Positions 1-11,500 of a stretch of 64,000 nucleotides of DNA are shown in pieces. Source of the stretch: Tubulanus polymorphus (lineage: Eukaryota; Nemertea; Palaeonemertea; Tubulaniformes; Tubulanidae); NCBI RefSeq assembly GCF_964204645.1, contig NC_134025.1, positions 15,158,001 through 15,222,000 on the forward strand, in the 5' to 3' direction. The notes under the pieces are model-generated. The model was not told where the DNA came from. It was given only the letters and a program-made list of their open reading frames with translations, and ran no database searches. Each line of letters starts with the position of its first letter. The first letter of the stretch is position 1. A program made the translations under genes and the position numbers.

Positions 1-485
1 AAAGACATAACAAAGACACATAGATTTATCATTACTGAATCAAATATATATAATAAATCTGTGAGATAAATAAATCTATGATATTTATTACATCTATATG
101 TGTTTGTTATGTCTTTATTATCTTTTGTACTTTTAGTACATAAAGAATAAATCTTTATTTAATTAGTACTTAGAAAAATAAATATATAAATAATTTTTAT
201 ATATGATAAATCTATGATATTTATCATTATTGAAACAGATATATATAATAAATATGTGTGATAAATAGATTTAATTATTGAAACAGTAATATATAAAATC
301 CATCAGATGAATAAATATAATTATTGAAACAGTGCTATATATATATTTATGTCTTTATTGTCTTTAGTAGTTTAGTAGTTTTGAAAATAATTTTATTCAC
401 TACTAATAAAATAAAGATTTATTCTTTATGTACTAAAAGTACTAAGCCTACTAAAGACAATAAAGACACAAGGGGTATTATATTC
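1..485. repeat. Tail palindrome of virus-like element (left end cut by window)
   Basis: This very AT-rich DNA lies directly downstream of the last minus-strand gene of copy 1. It holds nested inverted repeats. Positions 1-14 (AAAGACATAACAAA) pair with about 104-117. The arm at about 106-160 pairs with about 410-472, where GTCTTTATTGTCTTTAGTAG at 350 faces its complement ending at 472. Positions 410-485 reappear inverted at 20003-20080, just after the last arm-B gene, so the tail is shared by both gene clusters. It could be an origin, a terminus or a telomere-like hairpin; function is inferred. The left boundary is outside the window. Confidence 0.75.
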
Positions 486-495
486 ATATTTTAAA

Positions 496-1731
496 TTACT
501 TTTCTGATTCTAATTCTGAAAACAATTTGAGCCATGCATCTTTTAATTCTTGTGATCTTCTTTCGCCTAATAGTTTAGTATGATAACCAATATTATTCAA
601 ACCCTTAGCAAACAATTCATAAGTTAAATAAATATATTTGTTTAATTTGTCTTCACTTATATTTTTATATTTATTTTTTGCATCATTTCTAATTTTATCT
701 ATAACATCCTGTGAAAAATCTTCATAACTGTAGTATTGAATTATTTCATCAAAGTTATCACTTATATTATCATTGGCAGCAACTTTTTTCAATTCTGTTA
801 AAAAATCTATATTTTTAAATTTTATGAAATAATGTATACCCCAATAATTATATAGATCAATTTTTATAAGCGTCCGACCAGTTTCAATATCTGACAATAC
901 TTGTTTTGGATTATTTCTTACATAATCGATAAAAATTGATCTATATAATTTCCAATGATAATTATTTTCGATATCAAAAAATACAGTTGGTACTCTATAA
1001 AGGTTATTTGAATCAGCAGCTTTTATTGTATGTTCAAAAGAATTATCATGTTTAATTCTATCTTTAGGTAATACAACAACATTACACTTTTCACATATAT
1101 TTCTTTCTATGTTATCCAAATGTATCTGTGTTAATTTATGCTTTGAAAAATTACTACGACTTATATATTTATCACATTCTTCACAATATTTATCTTCTTT
1201 AACATTATCATTATCAATTTCACTATCATTATTCAATTCATTTAAAGTCTTATTCTTATTTTTCTTATGCTTGAGTGAATTAAGATGAGTTGCCCAATTC
1301 TTATAACTTTTATACTGTTTACATACGTCACAATATTTTTCATTTGTCTTTTTTGATTCAATATCATATGTAGAGGGTATATTATAAGATGTAGATGCTG
1401 TTACATCTTCTATTTTATATTCAATATCATTCTTATCTTCTATTTTAGTTTCAATATTATCTTCTATTTTATATTCAATATCATTCTTATCTTCTATTTT
1501 AGTTTCAATATTATCTTCTATTTTATATTCAATATCATTCTTATCTTCTATTTTAGTTTCAATATTATTTTCTATTTTAGTTTCAATATTATCTTTTATT
1601 TTACTTATTCTATATTTGAATTGATTAAAGTAATCTCCAAAATACTTACTGTATTCATCATAAGGTAATATATAATATATATCTGATATCATTTCACTTG
1701 GAGTTTGTATTTCATATATTCCACCTTCCAT
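496..1731 (-). CDS. C2H2 zinc-finger protein of virus-like element, copy 1
   Basis: A 411-aa protein starting MEGG at a clear ATG. It is the last gene of the minus-strand cluster, 10 bp from the tail palindrome. Three C2H2-type fingers are visible at about residues 133-155 (CDVC...H..H), 181-204 (CEEC) and 212-232 (CEKC). Before them is an acidic/lysine array of three near-identical 18-residue repeats (IEDKNDIEYKIEDNIETK). The C-terminal 170 residues form a hydrophilic domain I do not recognise. The equivalent gene in copy 2 shares the MEGG start and the finger context but is otherwise very different. A DNA- or RNA-binding role is inferred from the fingers. The frame is intact. Confidence 0.7.
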   Translation of the reverse strand: MEGGIYEIQTPSEMISDIYYILPYDEYSKYFGDYFNQFKYRISKIKDNIETKIENNIETKIEDKNDIEYKIEDNIETKIEDKNDIEYKIEDNIETKIEDKNDIEYKIEDVTASTSYNIPSTYDIESKKTNEKYCDVCKQYKSYKNWATHLNSLKHKKNKNKTLNELNNDSEIDNDNVKEDKYCEECDKYISRSNFSKHKLTQIHLDNIERNICEKCNVVVLPKDRIKHDNSFEHTIKAADSNNLYRVPTVFFDIENNYHWKLYRSIFIDYVRNNPKQVLSDIETGRTLIKIDLYNYWGIHYFIKFKNIDFLTELKKVAANDNISDNFDEIIQYYSYEDFSQDVIDKIRNDAKNKYKNISEDKLNKYIYLTYELFAKGLNNIGYHTKLLGERRSQELKDAWLKLFSELESEK

Positions 1732-1764
1732 TTATTATATAAATTTTTTATTAAAGTTAACATT

Positions 1765-3012
1765 TTAATACATAACACTATTTAATTGAGAATTTACAAT
1801 ATTTAATTGTGCGTCAGATATAATATAAATGTGCATTTTGAAATTTTTGATTCCTTTATTCTTTGTCATGAATAATTGTATTCCATCTTTAGTGTTTTGT
1901 AATTTTTTTCCAGAACCATGTAATGAATTATCCTCTGTTGTTCTGAAATCTAACCATAATGCATATTTATTACTGGTATAATAATCAATTTGATTAATAT
2001 TACAATTTTCAGATGATTTTACTTTTTCATTCATAAAATGTTTTCTAATTTCTGGCCATTGATCAATCATTCTCATTCATTGACAAAATATTTTATTTGC
2101 TATTCCTTCGATAGTTATTTCTACTTTTGTTATTTCAGGATTATAATAATTATCAACATTTATTGCGCCATTAGTATATGTTGCAATGGTAAAAAATATT
2201 AATATACCTTTAATAGATCTTCTTGGGAAGTTAATATTCTCATTAATAATTTCATCATTTGCATTAATAGTTACAGTTTTAAATTTATCAATATAATCAT
2301 ATAATAATGAAAATCCTTGATTGTATTTAGTTTGAATTATACTTGCAATATTTTCATCAGTTACTGTATCATATTCTAAACATATATTCGATAATTTATA
2401 ACTCATATCTTTATTAACGCTAGATATTACAATTTCATTAACAGGAACAAATGTTATCTCAAATATAACGTCTTCTTGAATTGCGTATTTATATAAAGGT
2501 GCATTGTTATTTATCAATTCAAAGTCTAATGGAATTTTATATTTGCTTCCATATATACTTTTTATCAATTTATCTACAGCATTAGTTAATATTGCATTAT
2601 GTGCTTCTGGTCTTAATTTATTTTGGTTTTCTGATTGGATGCCTTGAAATATCATATTATTTCTGTTTTCTTTAGTTAACCATAAATCTTTATAATGCAT
2701 AAATAAATTATAATCATCTAATGAGAAAACTGTTTCTGGACCAATCTTTATAGTTAATTTTTTAATCAAATATCTTCCAACATTATCAACAACATAATTA
2801 TTATTATTACCGATTACTTTTATATCGGCTGATAAATAAATACTATTTGGAACATAAAAAGTATTTTGTGTTAATCTAGGAATTCTAACATATAAAGTTT
2901 CATCAGGATTAATATTAGAAGGGTTATGAGTAATTATATGATGTGATCTTTCTGCTTTAATAGCATTAGATATTCTATGATTCTTTGAAGGACTGATATA
3001 ACTCCCACTCAT
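1765..3012 (-). pseudogene. Putative hexon-like major capsid protein, copy 1 (one nonsense codon)
   Basis: Homologue of the intact 415-aa protein at 33982-35229. One frame runs through 1765-3012, interrupted only by a TGA at 2077-2079 where copy 2 has a glycine codon. I recognise it as a family of uncharacterised proteins widespread in invertebrate genomes beside this type of polymerase. The beta-rich sequence and length fit a capsid subunit, but that role is inferred. Conserved-looking pieces include LYVRIPRLTQN near the N terminus, NFPRRSIKG in the middle and HGSGKKLQNTKDGIQLF near the C terminus. The 3' end lies 33 bp from the C2H2 gene start. Confidence 0.7.
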
Positions 3013-3033
3013 TTATTTTAACAAAAAAATTAA

Positions 3034-4438
3034 TTATTTATTTTTTATCATGTTTACTAAACCAAAAATAATTGCACTTACAACTGTAATTAAAAATAAA
3101 ATAATATGTTCAGCAGCAAAGTTAATAATGTTTCCTGCGTATTTCAATATAAAACCAACAATTGATGCAATAACTCCGGGTAAAGCTGCAGCAGATTTTT
3201 TAGATAGTTCCCATAAATATTTTGCTAATTTCTTTAAACCATCCTTAACTTTATCTTGTATAGAATTATTATCATTCGGGGGTTTATCCGGTTTATGGGA
3301 GTAGGAGTAGATTTCAAAGCATTTGATATTGCTAAACCAATTGTTGTAAATAACATAGTTACAGCCGTTAGAATTGAAAGAATTGTTATTCCTTCAAACT
3401 TAAATAATAATTTTATTCTATCTTTCAATGATATTCTAGAATCTGGTTTTATTAGATATCTTTTAAAAACATCTTTTAATCTATCAATATTATAATCATA
3501 TGATTTTAACAATAATTTAATTTCTTCTTTTTGTAATTCTATGTTATATTCTGAATCATCTTTTTCTTTTTCTAAATATGCATTTCTTTTTCTAAATTCA
3601 TTTTCTTCAATTGCTTGACGATCAAGAACAGACTTTAGTTGTTCTATTTCTTCATTTTTATCAGTTAATTCTTTTTCTAAAGTTCTAATTTTAAAATCTC
3701 TTATACTTTTATCATGCATAATTTTATCAGATGCAAGTCTTATACTAATAATTTCTCTTATTGCTTTATCAGAAAATATATCTAAATCTTCTAATTGTTG
3801 ATCTGTTGCATCAAGTAATCCCTTCGGTAAAAGTTTTTCAGTTTGAACTTCTCTTGAATTAGGTTTACTAGTTTTGGAAGTTATATTCTGTTCAGAAGTT
3901 GTTTCTGTTTCTAAATTATTATCGATTGTTTCAAATAATTCATTAATTCTTTGTTTAAATACTCTTTCATTTTTAATAATTTCTTCTTGTGTTACATCTT
4001 CTGGTTCATTACTATTTCTTATTCTCTTAATTCTATCTGGTTTTAAATTAAGCAAAGTTGATTCTGCTAATATTTTGTTATGTTTTTTATAAGAGATATC
4101 AATATAATAATCATCTTTCAAACGATAATAATATTCACCATCTTGATATTATATCCAGATTTTTCAAATATAGGTTTGAAATTATGAATATATTCATTAT
4201 ATTCTAAATTTTTCTTTACTAAACCTTGATTTTCATTTTCAGGATTTATTCTCGATCTAGTTCTTCTATCAAATTCATCTGTTGATTGACCTTTAGAACC
4301 ACTATCTGCTAAATTAGAATTATATGCTGATTCATTACCATCATCAATATTAGTTTCTGCATCATTATAATAATCATCAATATATCCTTCATTATTATTT
4401 CCCATTTCTCCCATTTCATAATCTTCACCTTCTGCCAT
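3034..4438 (-). pseudogene. Acidic coiled-coil membrane protein, copy 1 (broken)
   Basis: Compared with copy 2 (35270-36732) this gene has lost about 43 bp near 4120-4145 and one base near 3296, so it reads as three frames (4118-4438, 3234-4121 and about 3034-3296). The N-terminal 80 residues are acidic and Ser/Asn-rich. A long charged coiled coil follows (about 120-240), with a hydrophobic segment near TILSILTAVTMLFTTIGLAI. The third frame encodes further hydrophobic helices. The 3' end differs from copy 2, lacking a short stretch before the stop. A virion membrane or scaffold role is inference only. Confidence 0.65.
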
Positions 4439-4455
4439 TTACATAATAAAAAAAA

Positions 4456-5844
4456 TTAAAATTTAAAATATAATATTCCTCCGATTACAATTCCTATACA
4501 AGTTAAAGCTAATTTAGCATTTTCATGGGATTTATTATCATCATTTAGTTTAATTATTTCATGTTGAATATTATCAGTTTTAATATTTTCTGATGTATTG
4601 TAATCTTTTATTTTAGAATCATTATTTAATTTAATATTCTTAGTTTTAGTTTCTGTTGATTGAATATGTTTTTTATTTTTTTCACCTTCCATTAATTTTG
4701 GAGCGGTAATAATCTTTTTATTTATATCATTCAATCCAAATGAATTATTTATTGTTGCAGTTTTAATTAGATTATTATAACCAATTATATTTCCCATCTT
4801 TAATACTAAATCATTAGAAATAATTAATAGATTAGGGCCTATACAATAATTTAATCTAATATGTGATTTATCTAAATAATTTTGATATCTTACAATGTTT
4901 TCTGGAATCGATCTATTTTTATCATTATGAATTGAATCTTCAAATAAAACTTTAAATTATTTCTGCGTATCAAATGATGTATTTAAATTTCCAATTATTG
5001 GGGATCTTGTTTCAACCTGTGATCCTAGAATACATATCAAATAAGTTCTAATAGATTGATTTATTCTTTCTATACCTGATTTAGTAAAACCTTCACTATT
5101 TTCTAAAATGAAATAAACCCAACCATTATTGTTTTCTTGTTTTAAATTATCATAAAATGTCGGTAATTTATTGAAATTTAATGTTTCTAAATCCTTTGTT
5201 TCTATTTTACCATAACCTAATTTATTACTATAGATATTATAAAAACTATTAGATGGTATGGGAAGTGCACAATATTCTGCAATCTTTTTAGGGCAAGGAA
5301 GTGATCTTATTGTTCCAATTTTTGTTCTAAAATCAGAATTATTTATATCTATATTAAATTCATTACAAATTTTATAAAACTTTGATAAATTAATATTATT
5401 ATCTAATTCTTTAAAATATCTAGACCCTGGTAAAGCACACTCTAATTCATTTAATATTATTCTGATTTGAAAGTATGTATGAAATCTAAATAAACTTTGA
5501 ATTAATTTATATTTAGAATTATTCAAATGATCATTCCAACTAATTCCACAACCTGTTGTTGCACAATAAACAGCAAAATTTAATTGGTTCTGCCAATACT
5601 TCATATTAGATTTTAATAACCATTGTTTTTCATCTTTCAATTTTTTAAAATTAATTAAATAGACATGAAATATATTTTCCATCTTTGCATTAAAATTATT
5701 AGTTTCAGTAACATAAATTTCTAAATTAGTTAATGAATCTAAAACTTCATTTATATATGTTATATCTTTATTAAAATCTATTGCTGGAATATTATATTTA
5801 ATTGATTTATTATATTGGAAAGCTTTTGGAAAACTATCTACCAT
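4456..5844 (-). pseudogene. 463-aa-type protein with C-terminal membrane anchor, copy 1 (one nonsense codon)
   Basis: One reading frame runs from the ATG at 5844 to a stop at 4456, broken only by TAA at 4957-4959 where the intact copy 2 (36749-38140) has glutamine. I recognise it as another companion protein of this element family, function unknown. Visible features are VYCATTGCGISWNDHL at about residues 92-107, ELECALPGSRYF at about 138-149, and a C-terminal hydrophobic anchor (TCIGIVIGGILYF). The region before the anchor is Lys/Asn-rich and low-complexity. It lies between the coiled-coil gene and the small two-TM gene, all on one strand with tiny gaps. Confidence 0.7.
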
Positions 5845-5860
5845 TTATTTAATTAAAAAA

Positions 5861-6299
5861 TTAATAATTTATTAATTCTATTAATAATTTATCTTGTTCT
5901 TCAACTGTTATATGGCCATTTAAACTTATTATATAATCTAGTGTATTCTTTAATTTATTAATTTCTTTTATATTAGTTTTAATTTTTTCTTTATAACTTT
6001 TTATATTTAATTTTGAACTTATACCGGTTAAAACACTTGAACTTAATCCTAATACACCAATTGATATTATAGCTAAAGGTGTTAATGGACTGAATATTGC
6101 TAAAAATGTTATTACAGAACTAATTGTAACCGAACCACTAATAATAAGATAATATATAATTTTACTTTTTAAATATTTTTTCTTTTTTTATCTTTAAGTC
6201 ACTTTCAAATTCTAATATTTGTTTTTCTAAATATGTTTTTAATTTAGTTTTATTTATATCATGAGGAATAATATCAATATTATCAACTTTATCTCTCAT
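5861..6299 (-). pseudogene. Small two-TM protein, copy 1 (frameshifted)
   Basis: Homologue of the intact 144-aa protein at 38157-38591. An extra base in a T-run near 6181-6190 shifts the frame after about codon 38, so no long ORF is seen here. The downstream part still encodes two adjacent hydrophobic segments between charged helices. Start (ATG complement at 6297-6299) and stop (5861-5863) are conserved. Function unknown. Confidence 0.6.
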
Positions 6300-6317
6300 T
6301 TATTTAGAAAGAAATTA

Positions 6318-6740
6318 CTAATTAGTAAACTTATAAACAACAAATATAACAATAACTGTTCCACCTAAAATCCAAATTATTTCATATTTCTGTTGTTCTT
6401 TACTTGGGGTATAATAATCTGATAATTTAGGTTTGTATAGATGTAATTTTTCTTTATTGGTTACCGCGTTATATAAACTCATTGCATCATCAACTGATTG
6501 AAAATCTCTATGTGAAATCTTCTGATCATATAATTCTTTATTGATGTAATCCATATAGTTTTGTCTCTTTTCTCTATATTCTTCTGCAGCTTTATTGTAT
6601 TTCTCTAACGCTAAGTTATGTCTTCTTTGTTCTCCTAATGAACTATTTTTATCAATATGCTTAAATAAATAACCACCACCAGTAAATGCCAAAGCGTTAA
6701 CAATTGCCGATCCTATAATAGTTATAATTGCAGAAGCCAT
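6318..6740 (-). CDS. 140-aa two-TM protein, copy 1
   Basis: Intact 140-aa protein, nearly identical to 38617-39039. An N-terminal hydrophobic segment (about 2-25, IITIIGSAIVNALAFTGGGY) is followed by a charged amphipathic middle (SLGEQRRHNLALEKY, about 34-48) and a C-terminal membrane helix (IIWILGGTVIVIFVVYKF, about 120-137). I recognise the layout as a conserved companion of this polymerase/capsid gene set in invertebrate genomes. Its role is unknown; a virion membrane protein is a reasonable guess. The ATG is followed 17 bp upstream by the next gene's stop region, as elsewhere in the cluster. Confidence 0.7.
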   Translation of the reverse strand: MASAIITIIGSAIVNALAFTGGGYLFKHIDKNSSLGEQRRHNLALEKYNKAAEEYREKRQNYMDYINKELYDQKISHRDFQSVDDAMSLYNAVTNKEKLHLYKPKLSDYYTPSKEQQKYEIIWILGGTVIVIFVVYKFTN

Positions 6741-6767
6741 TTATTTAACAAAAAAATTACACACTTC

Positions 6768-6989
6768 TTATATAGGAGGAATATATTTTTGTTTTTCCAA
6801 ATAATCAATAGTTAAATTAGATAAAGTAACTGCTAATGTTAATTTCAAGATATCATTTATATCAAATCTATCAACATTAACACTTCCCATTTTAAATACT
6901 TTTTTTAATACCATTGAATAACCAACAGTTCCAACTGATAGTAATGCTCCATTATATAATCCAGTTATTATCCACTTATTATCACTCAT
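6768..6989 (-). CDS. 73-aa two-TM protein, copy 1
   Basis: Start chosen at the ATG of MSDNKW (6987-6989), because copy 2 (39064-39285) starts there and because a longer in-frame start at 7019 would overlap the upstream gene. Two hydrophobic segments are visible: about residues 4-28 (WIITGLYNGALLSVGTVGYS) and about 48-65. Nearly identical between copies. Function unknown. Confidence 0.6.
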   Translation of the reverse strand: MSDNKWIITGLYNGALLSVGTVGYSMVLKKVFKMGSVNVDRFDINDILKLTLAVTLSNLTIDYLEKQKYIPPI

Positions 6990-6993
6990 TTCT

Positions 6994-7347
6994 TTATAAA
7001 AAAAAATTACTATCATCAAAATATTTAGTTAACTTATTTATGATTATTTCAACATTTATTTCATTACTAGTTTCATTTGTATATATTTCAATTATTATTT
7101 TTTTAATATCATCTATAATAAAATCTTCATCTAATTCATAAAATCTTAAAGATTCTCTAATTAAATTAGTAATCTTTTCTATATTTAAAGTTTCTTTATC
7201 TATTGTTGTTTCATACTCAAATGTTGTTTCATTAGAAAATACAATATTTTTAATATGTGTAATTACATCATTAATGTTAAATTTCATTTCTTTCTCATGT
7301 TTAAAATCAAACCCAAAACATATACTCGGCCCAACAGTTATATTCAT
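6994..7347 (-). CDS. 117-aa conserved protein, copy 1 (source of a duplicate inside polB)
   Basis: Intact, starting MNITVGPSICFGFDFKH. The rest is a charged, Ile/Asn-rich helical-looking protein with no motif I recognise. Copy 2 (39286-39624, 112 aa) keeps the first 16 or so and the last 20 or so residues but differs strongly in the middle. The first 335 bp of this gene also occur, apparently identical, inside the polymerase gene at 10463-10797. Confidence 0.65.
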   Translation of the reverse strand: MNITVGPSICFGFDFKHEKEMKFNINDVITHIKNIVFSNETTFEYETTIDKETLNIEKITNLIRESLRFYELDEDFIIDDIKKIIIEIYTNETSNEINVEIIINKLTKYFDDSNFFL

Positions 7348-7363
7348 TTATATATCAAAAAAA

Positions 7364-8119
7364 TTACTCTTTACATCTTATAACTAATTCATAAATTACA
7401 GGAAAGTTATTTAAATCAATTAAATATCCATTATGATTTCTTATTTCTAATTTGAAATTATTGAAATGTGGAATGCAAGGTTTAAAATCACATTCTGTTA
7501 AATTATAATTTATTTGAGTTCCAAATTGTTTAACATTTTTTAGCGGTAAAATATTTAGCATACTAGAACTACAAATTGTTTCTTTAGTTGCTTCGAAAGT
7601 TTTTGTAGGCTCGATTAAATTGCAATAAATATAAAAGTGTGTAAAAGGTATTATATTTGAGCTGCCTTCTGCGTTTCCAGTAACTGTAAGCGGTTTGATT
7701 CCTAACATTTTAGCCAGTGGTTTGTTTACCATAAATTTATGTTGTTCATTAGATATCTTTATTCTTATTTTATTAGTACTATCAATTTTATTAAATTTAA
7801 TTTCAAATACAGAAGTGCCCCCGATTTTCAACCGAGCTCTTCTATTAATTTCCTGCGCTAATGATTCTAAATTATATAATCCTGGTTTTAAAAATATATG
7901 AAACCATTTATCTTTATTTCTTTTATAAATCATAAACCCTCTATGTTCAAAAGTTTTATCCGATACGTTGTAAAAAGAATTACATAAACTTACATTTACT
8001 AATTTTAAATCAACACAATTCTTGAATTCTCTATCTAATTGAACTAGTAAATTATGTGATTTATAATTTGTAAGCCTTCTAGAATCAACAAATATTCTGT
8101 ATTCTTTTAATTCTACCAT
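7364..8119 (-). CDS. Putative jelly-roll virion protein (penton or minor-capsid candidate), copy 1
   Basis: Intact 251-aa protein. The N-terminal part matches a recurrent pattern of virion proteins in PolB-encoding DNA viruses: an opening strand naming the residue series (YRIFVDSRRLTNYKSHNLLV), then LKLVNVSLCNSFYNVS, and the turn KPGLYNLESLAQEIN at about residues 79-93. The C-terminal half is beta-rich, with ITECDF-like and IYELVIRCK strands. I infer a jelly-roll capsid component from that pattern; no structure supports it here. Copies 2 and 3 of this gene are broken or truncated, so this is the only intact one in the window. It lies 14 bp from the 117-aa gene upstream. Confidence 0.6.
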   Translation of the reverse strand: MVELKEYRIFVDSRRLTNYKSHNLLVQLDREFKNCVDLKLVNVSLCNSFYNVSDKTFEHRGFMIYKRNKDKWFHIFLKPGLYNLESLAQEINRRARLKIGGTSVFEIKFNKIDSTNKIRIKISNEQHKFMVNKPLAKMLGIKPLTVTGNAEGSSNIIPFTHFYIYCNLIEPTKTFEATKETICSSSMLNILPLKNVKQFGTQINYNLTECDFKPCIPHFNNFKLEIRNHNGYLIDLNNFPVIYELVIRCKE

Positions 8120-8133
8120 TTATTTTACATATT

Positions 8134-8487
8134 TTATTCGAAATCTATTTCATGGTGCCCTTTTTCATTCTTACCTTTGTATACGAAATAGAAATCTCCA
8201 GAACATAATTCTTCTAAGTCTTCACTTGATAATCTATGAAATCTATCCGGTAAATATGTTCTGAATTTATATGTATTTCCTTTTAATCCTTCATATTCTA
8301 AGTGTATAACTAATTTATCTCCAAATTTGTTAGTAACTCTATCAATATTTGTAATTAGATATTTCTTATGGATTGTTAATTCTTTTAACTTCTTAAATTT
8401 ATAATCTACTGATTTGACATTTGAAGTATCTTTTATTCTATCTAGAAATAATTTCTTGTTCTCACTGTGTGTTTGTTTACTCTCCAT
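8134..8487 (-). CDS. 117-aa conserved small protein, copy 1
   Basis: Intact, starting MESKQTH. Nearly identical to 32570-32923 and to the slightly shorter 40420-40746. The core has alternating beta-like strands (YLITNIDRVTNKFGDKLVIH, then NTYKFRTYLPDRF) followed by SSEDLEELCSGDFYFVYKGK. The strand pattern could suit a small OB-fold or single-strand DNA-binding protein, which would fit its place directly after the polymerase, but I see no diagnostic motif. It follows the polymerase stop by about 29 bp. Confidence 0.65.
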   Translation of the reverse strand: MESKQTHSENKKLFLDRIKDTSNVKSVDYKFKKLKELTIHKKYLITNIDRVTNKFGDKLVIHLEYEGLKGNTYKFRTYLPDRFHRLSSEDLEELCSGDFYFVYKGKNEKGHHEIDFE

Positions 8488-8515
8488 TTATAATACATAT
8501 TTTATTAAAATTTGA

Positions 8516-11500
8516 TTAACACGTTAGAATTCTTTTCATTATCTTGTTCTCTTTTGTTTCTTCTCTTTTAAATTTTAAGTATTCATCTAAATTACAACCA
8601 TAAGCAACTGTATGAATTCCATCATCTAAAATATATCTTTTATCATCAAATGGGTTTAGACTTATCTTCTCTATTTCTTCAATAAACATTTCATGATCTT
8701 CAGATCTTAAACATCTCATCTTATGTTTTCTAACTTCTTCATTGAATATACAATTGATGTAATCTTTGAAATGAATATTCTTTTCAACAACGCTTTTGGT
8801 AATTCCTTTTAAATTTTTAGATTCATGAGTTTTAGTTTTATAACTATACATTTTAGATCTAATACCAATGAATTCAATCATTTCTTCACCACCTAATTCA
8901 TCCTTGAATTTACCGGGAACTTTTTTATTATCATTGCTTAACAATTCATGATCTTTAGGATAGTTACTAAAATCAAAATGATGTTTTAATGTTTTTAAAT
9001 CATCTGTTATGTTATCAGTTTTTATCTTTAATATGTAACTGTCAGTATCAAAATATAATATTTCTATATGTTTTTCTCCAAAAAGTGGTTGTAATACATT
9101 ATAATAGAATTCATACATTAGTAATTTTGATATTTCTAAAACTGAAGCACCAACATAGATTGGTTTATAAATTTCATTGATGTTCTTCTCATTCTAACTG
9201 CCGCTAAATTTTCATCAAATATTCTGTTACCTAAAAACTTAGGATATGATTGTAAATGCCTTATCCTTTTACCATTACTGACTAACTCAATATCATTTCT
9301 ATTTCTAATATTTTCACAAGTCTTACCATAGAATGCATTATTTATTAGTTTGAAGAAATCTTTCTCAAAATCAGTTTTAGCTTCAGTTCTCTGTTTGGTG
9401 TTAAAATCTATATATTTTTCTAACCACTTAGATTGACTAAATGAAATATATCTATGAACTCTTTTTAGAACCATTCCTTGTTTTAGATAAAACTTTAACA
9501 TTCTATAATGTACTACATAATTATATTTATCTTCTTGAGTTACCATTAACTTTTCTGTATGAATATGATTTTCGGGTTTAATTCTTTTTTGGTAATTTGA
9601 TAATTCTTCATGTGTTACAGTTTTATGTTCTGGACAGTATGCTAGATTTCTAGATTTAAATTTTTTATCTTCAGGATATTCCAAGTCTACAACAAAGAAG
9701 TAACCAGTATCTGAATCATCTGCAATATCTAGAATTCTTTTCTTCCAATCAAATTTATCATTATTTTCATGTTGTGAAACTTCAGTTAATTCAAATACTC
9801 CATAAGGTTGTGGTTCCATCATTGCCCATCCTTAAAGATTATTTGCATCTATATATAATAACTTATATCCAGGATTGTCATTTACATTGAAATATCTATC
9901 ACCTAATACACCTGAAACTCCTCCTCTTATAGATTTTTCAAATAATAGTAATTGATCTATATTTGTTAACAAATCCATTTTTATATCTGTAAATTTTAAT
10001 CCACAATCCCATGTTTAACCTGGGCTAGAATAACAATGACAAGGATCAATGTTAAAATATTTTAGGTTTACATCTCTAAACCTTTCGAATATATCGGTTA
10101 ATAATAATACATCTGATTTTAGATATAAATCTACTAATTGCCCATGATTTTTCATTCTAAAATGATTCCAAATATTCAATGTTCTATTATATACTTCATC
10201 TTTAACATATTCATTTTTTAATTCATCATAGAATTGTTCTTTTAATAATTCAGTTATGTTAAAATCATTATGTGATTTATAAAATGAATATGGAATTGCT
10301 CCTTTATATCTCATTAATTGAAAATCATCATTATTTGGGTAGTGTTGTTTTAATATTTTTAATTCATCATCAACTAATGATTTTGATAAGTTATCTAATG
10401 AACTATTTAAAAATCTATATGAATCTATAAATCTTAGGCAACCAAATTGGAATGATATATTGTCATCAAAATATTTAGTTAACTTATTTATGATTATTTC
10501 AACATTTATTTCATTACTAGTTTCATTTGTATATATTTCAATTATTATTTTTTTAATATCATCTATAATAAAATCTTCATCTAATTCATAAAATCTTAAA
10601 GATTCTCTAATTAAATTAGTAATCTTTTCTATATTTAAAGTTTCTTTATCTATTGTTGTTTCATACTCAAATGTTGTTTCATTAGAAAATACAATATTTT
10701 TAATATGTGTAATTACATCATTAATGTTAAATTTCATTTCTTTCTCATGTTTAAAATCAAACCCAAAACATATACTCGGCCCAACAGTTATATTCATTCA
10801 TTTAATTTCTTCTATTTTATGACATAACTGCTTGATAAATAAATGTGCATCATATCCTGATAGATTATGAAATATAACTGGTACAAAGTTAATTTTCTTA
10901 GCTTGTAAGTTACAATTCTCATGTGCAGCGCCTCTAAACTTTCCATTCAAATGATCATGGTCTCTTACTTTTTTATCTTTATAATTAAATATCTTTTCAC
11001 AATAATAACATTTATCTGCAAACTCAAATGCTTCTTTATCTTCTTCTGTCATTATAATTTCTATATTTGTATTCAATAATTTACTAAATCTTATTTCATA
11101 TTCAATTAATAAGTCACAAAAATGATTTATAACATTTTCATTTCTATAATGATAATATTCACTTTCAATTAGTTCTGGATAATCAGATTTAATATATAAC
11201 CCGAAAGCTGCAGCTGATTGATGAAACTTTTTAATAGTATTTGTTTTTGGTGGTTCATCTGAAAAATCATTTTCATTAGAATTTAATTTCTTTCTTTTAT
11301 AATATATTTCTTTTCTATCTTGATCAGTTAATTCTTTATTTAATGATTCAAAATCTCCATATATTACAAATGGTACTTTATTTTTGTAATCATATTTTTT
11401 GAATTCTAATATTTTATCCTTTTCATTTGGTAAAACTAATTTACAATAATCATGATTTTCACATAATTGTTTATGATTTAATAATGCACTTTCATTACTG

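Noticed and set aside
3050-3304. Plus-strand ORF opposite the coiled-coil gene (also 35274-35738 and 35784-36044)
   Set aside because: Shadow of the minus-strand membrane protein; its hydrophobic pattern is the reverse complement of the real frame.
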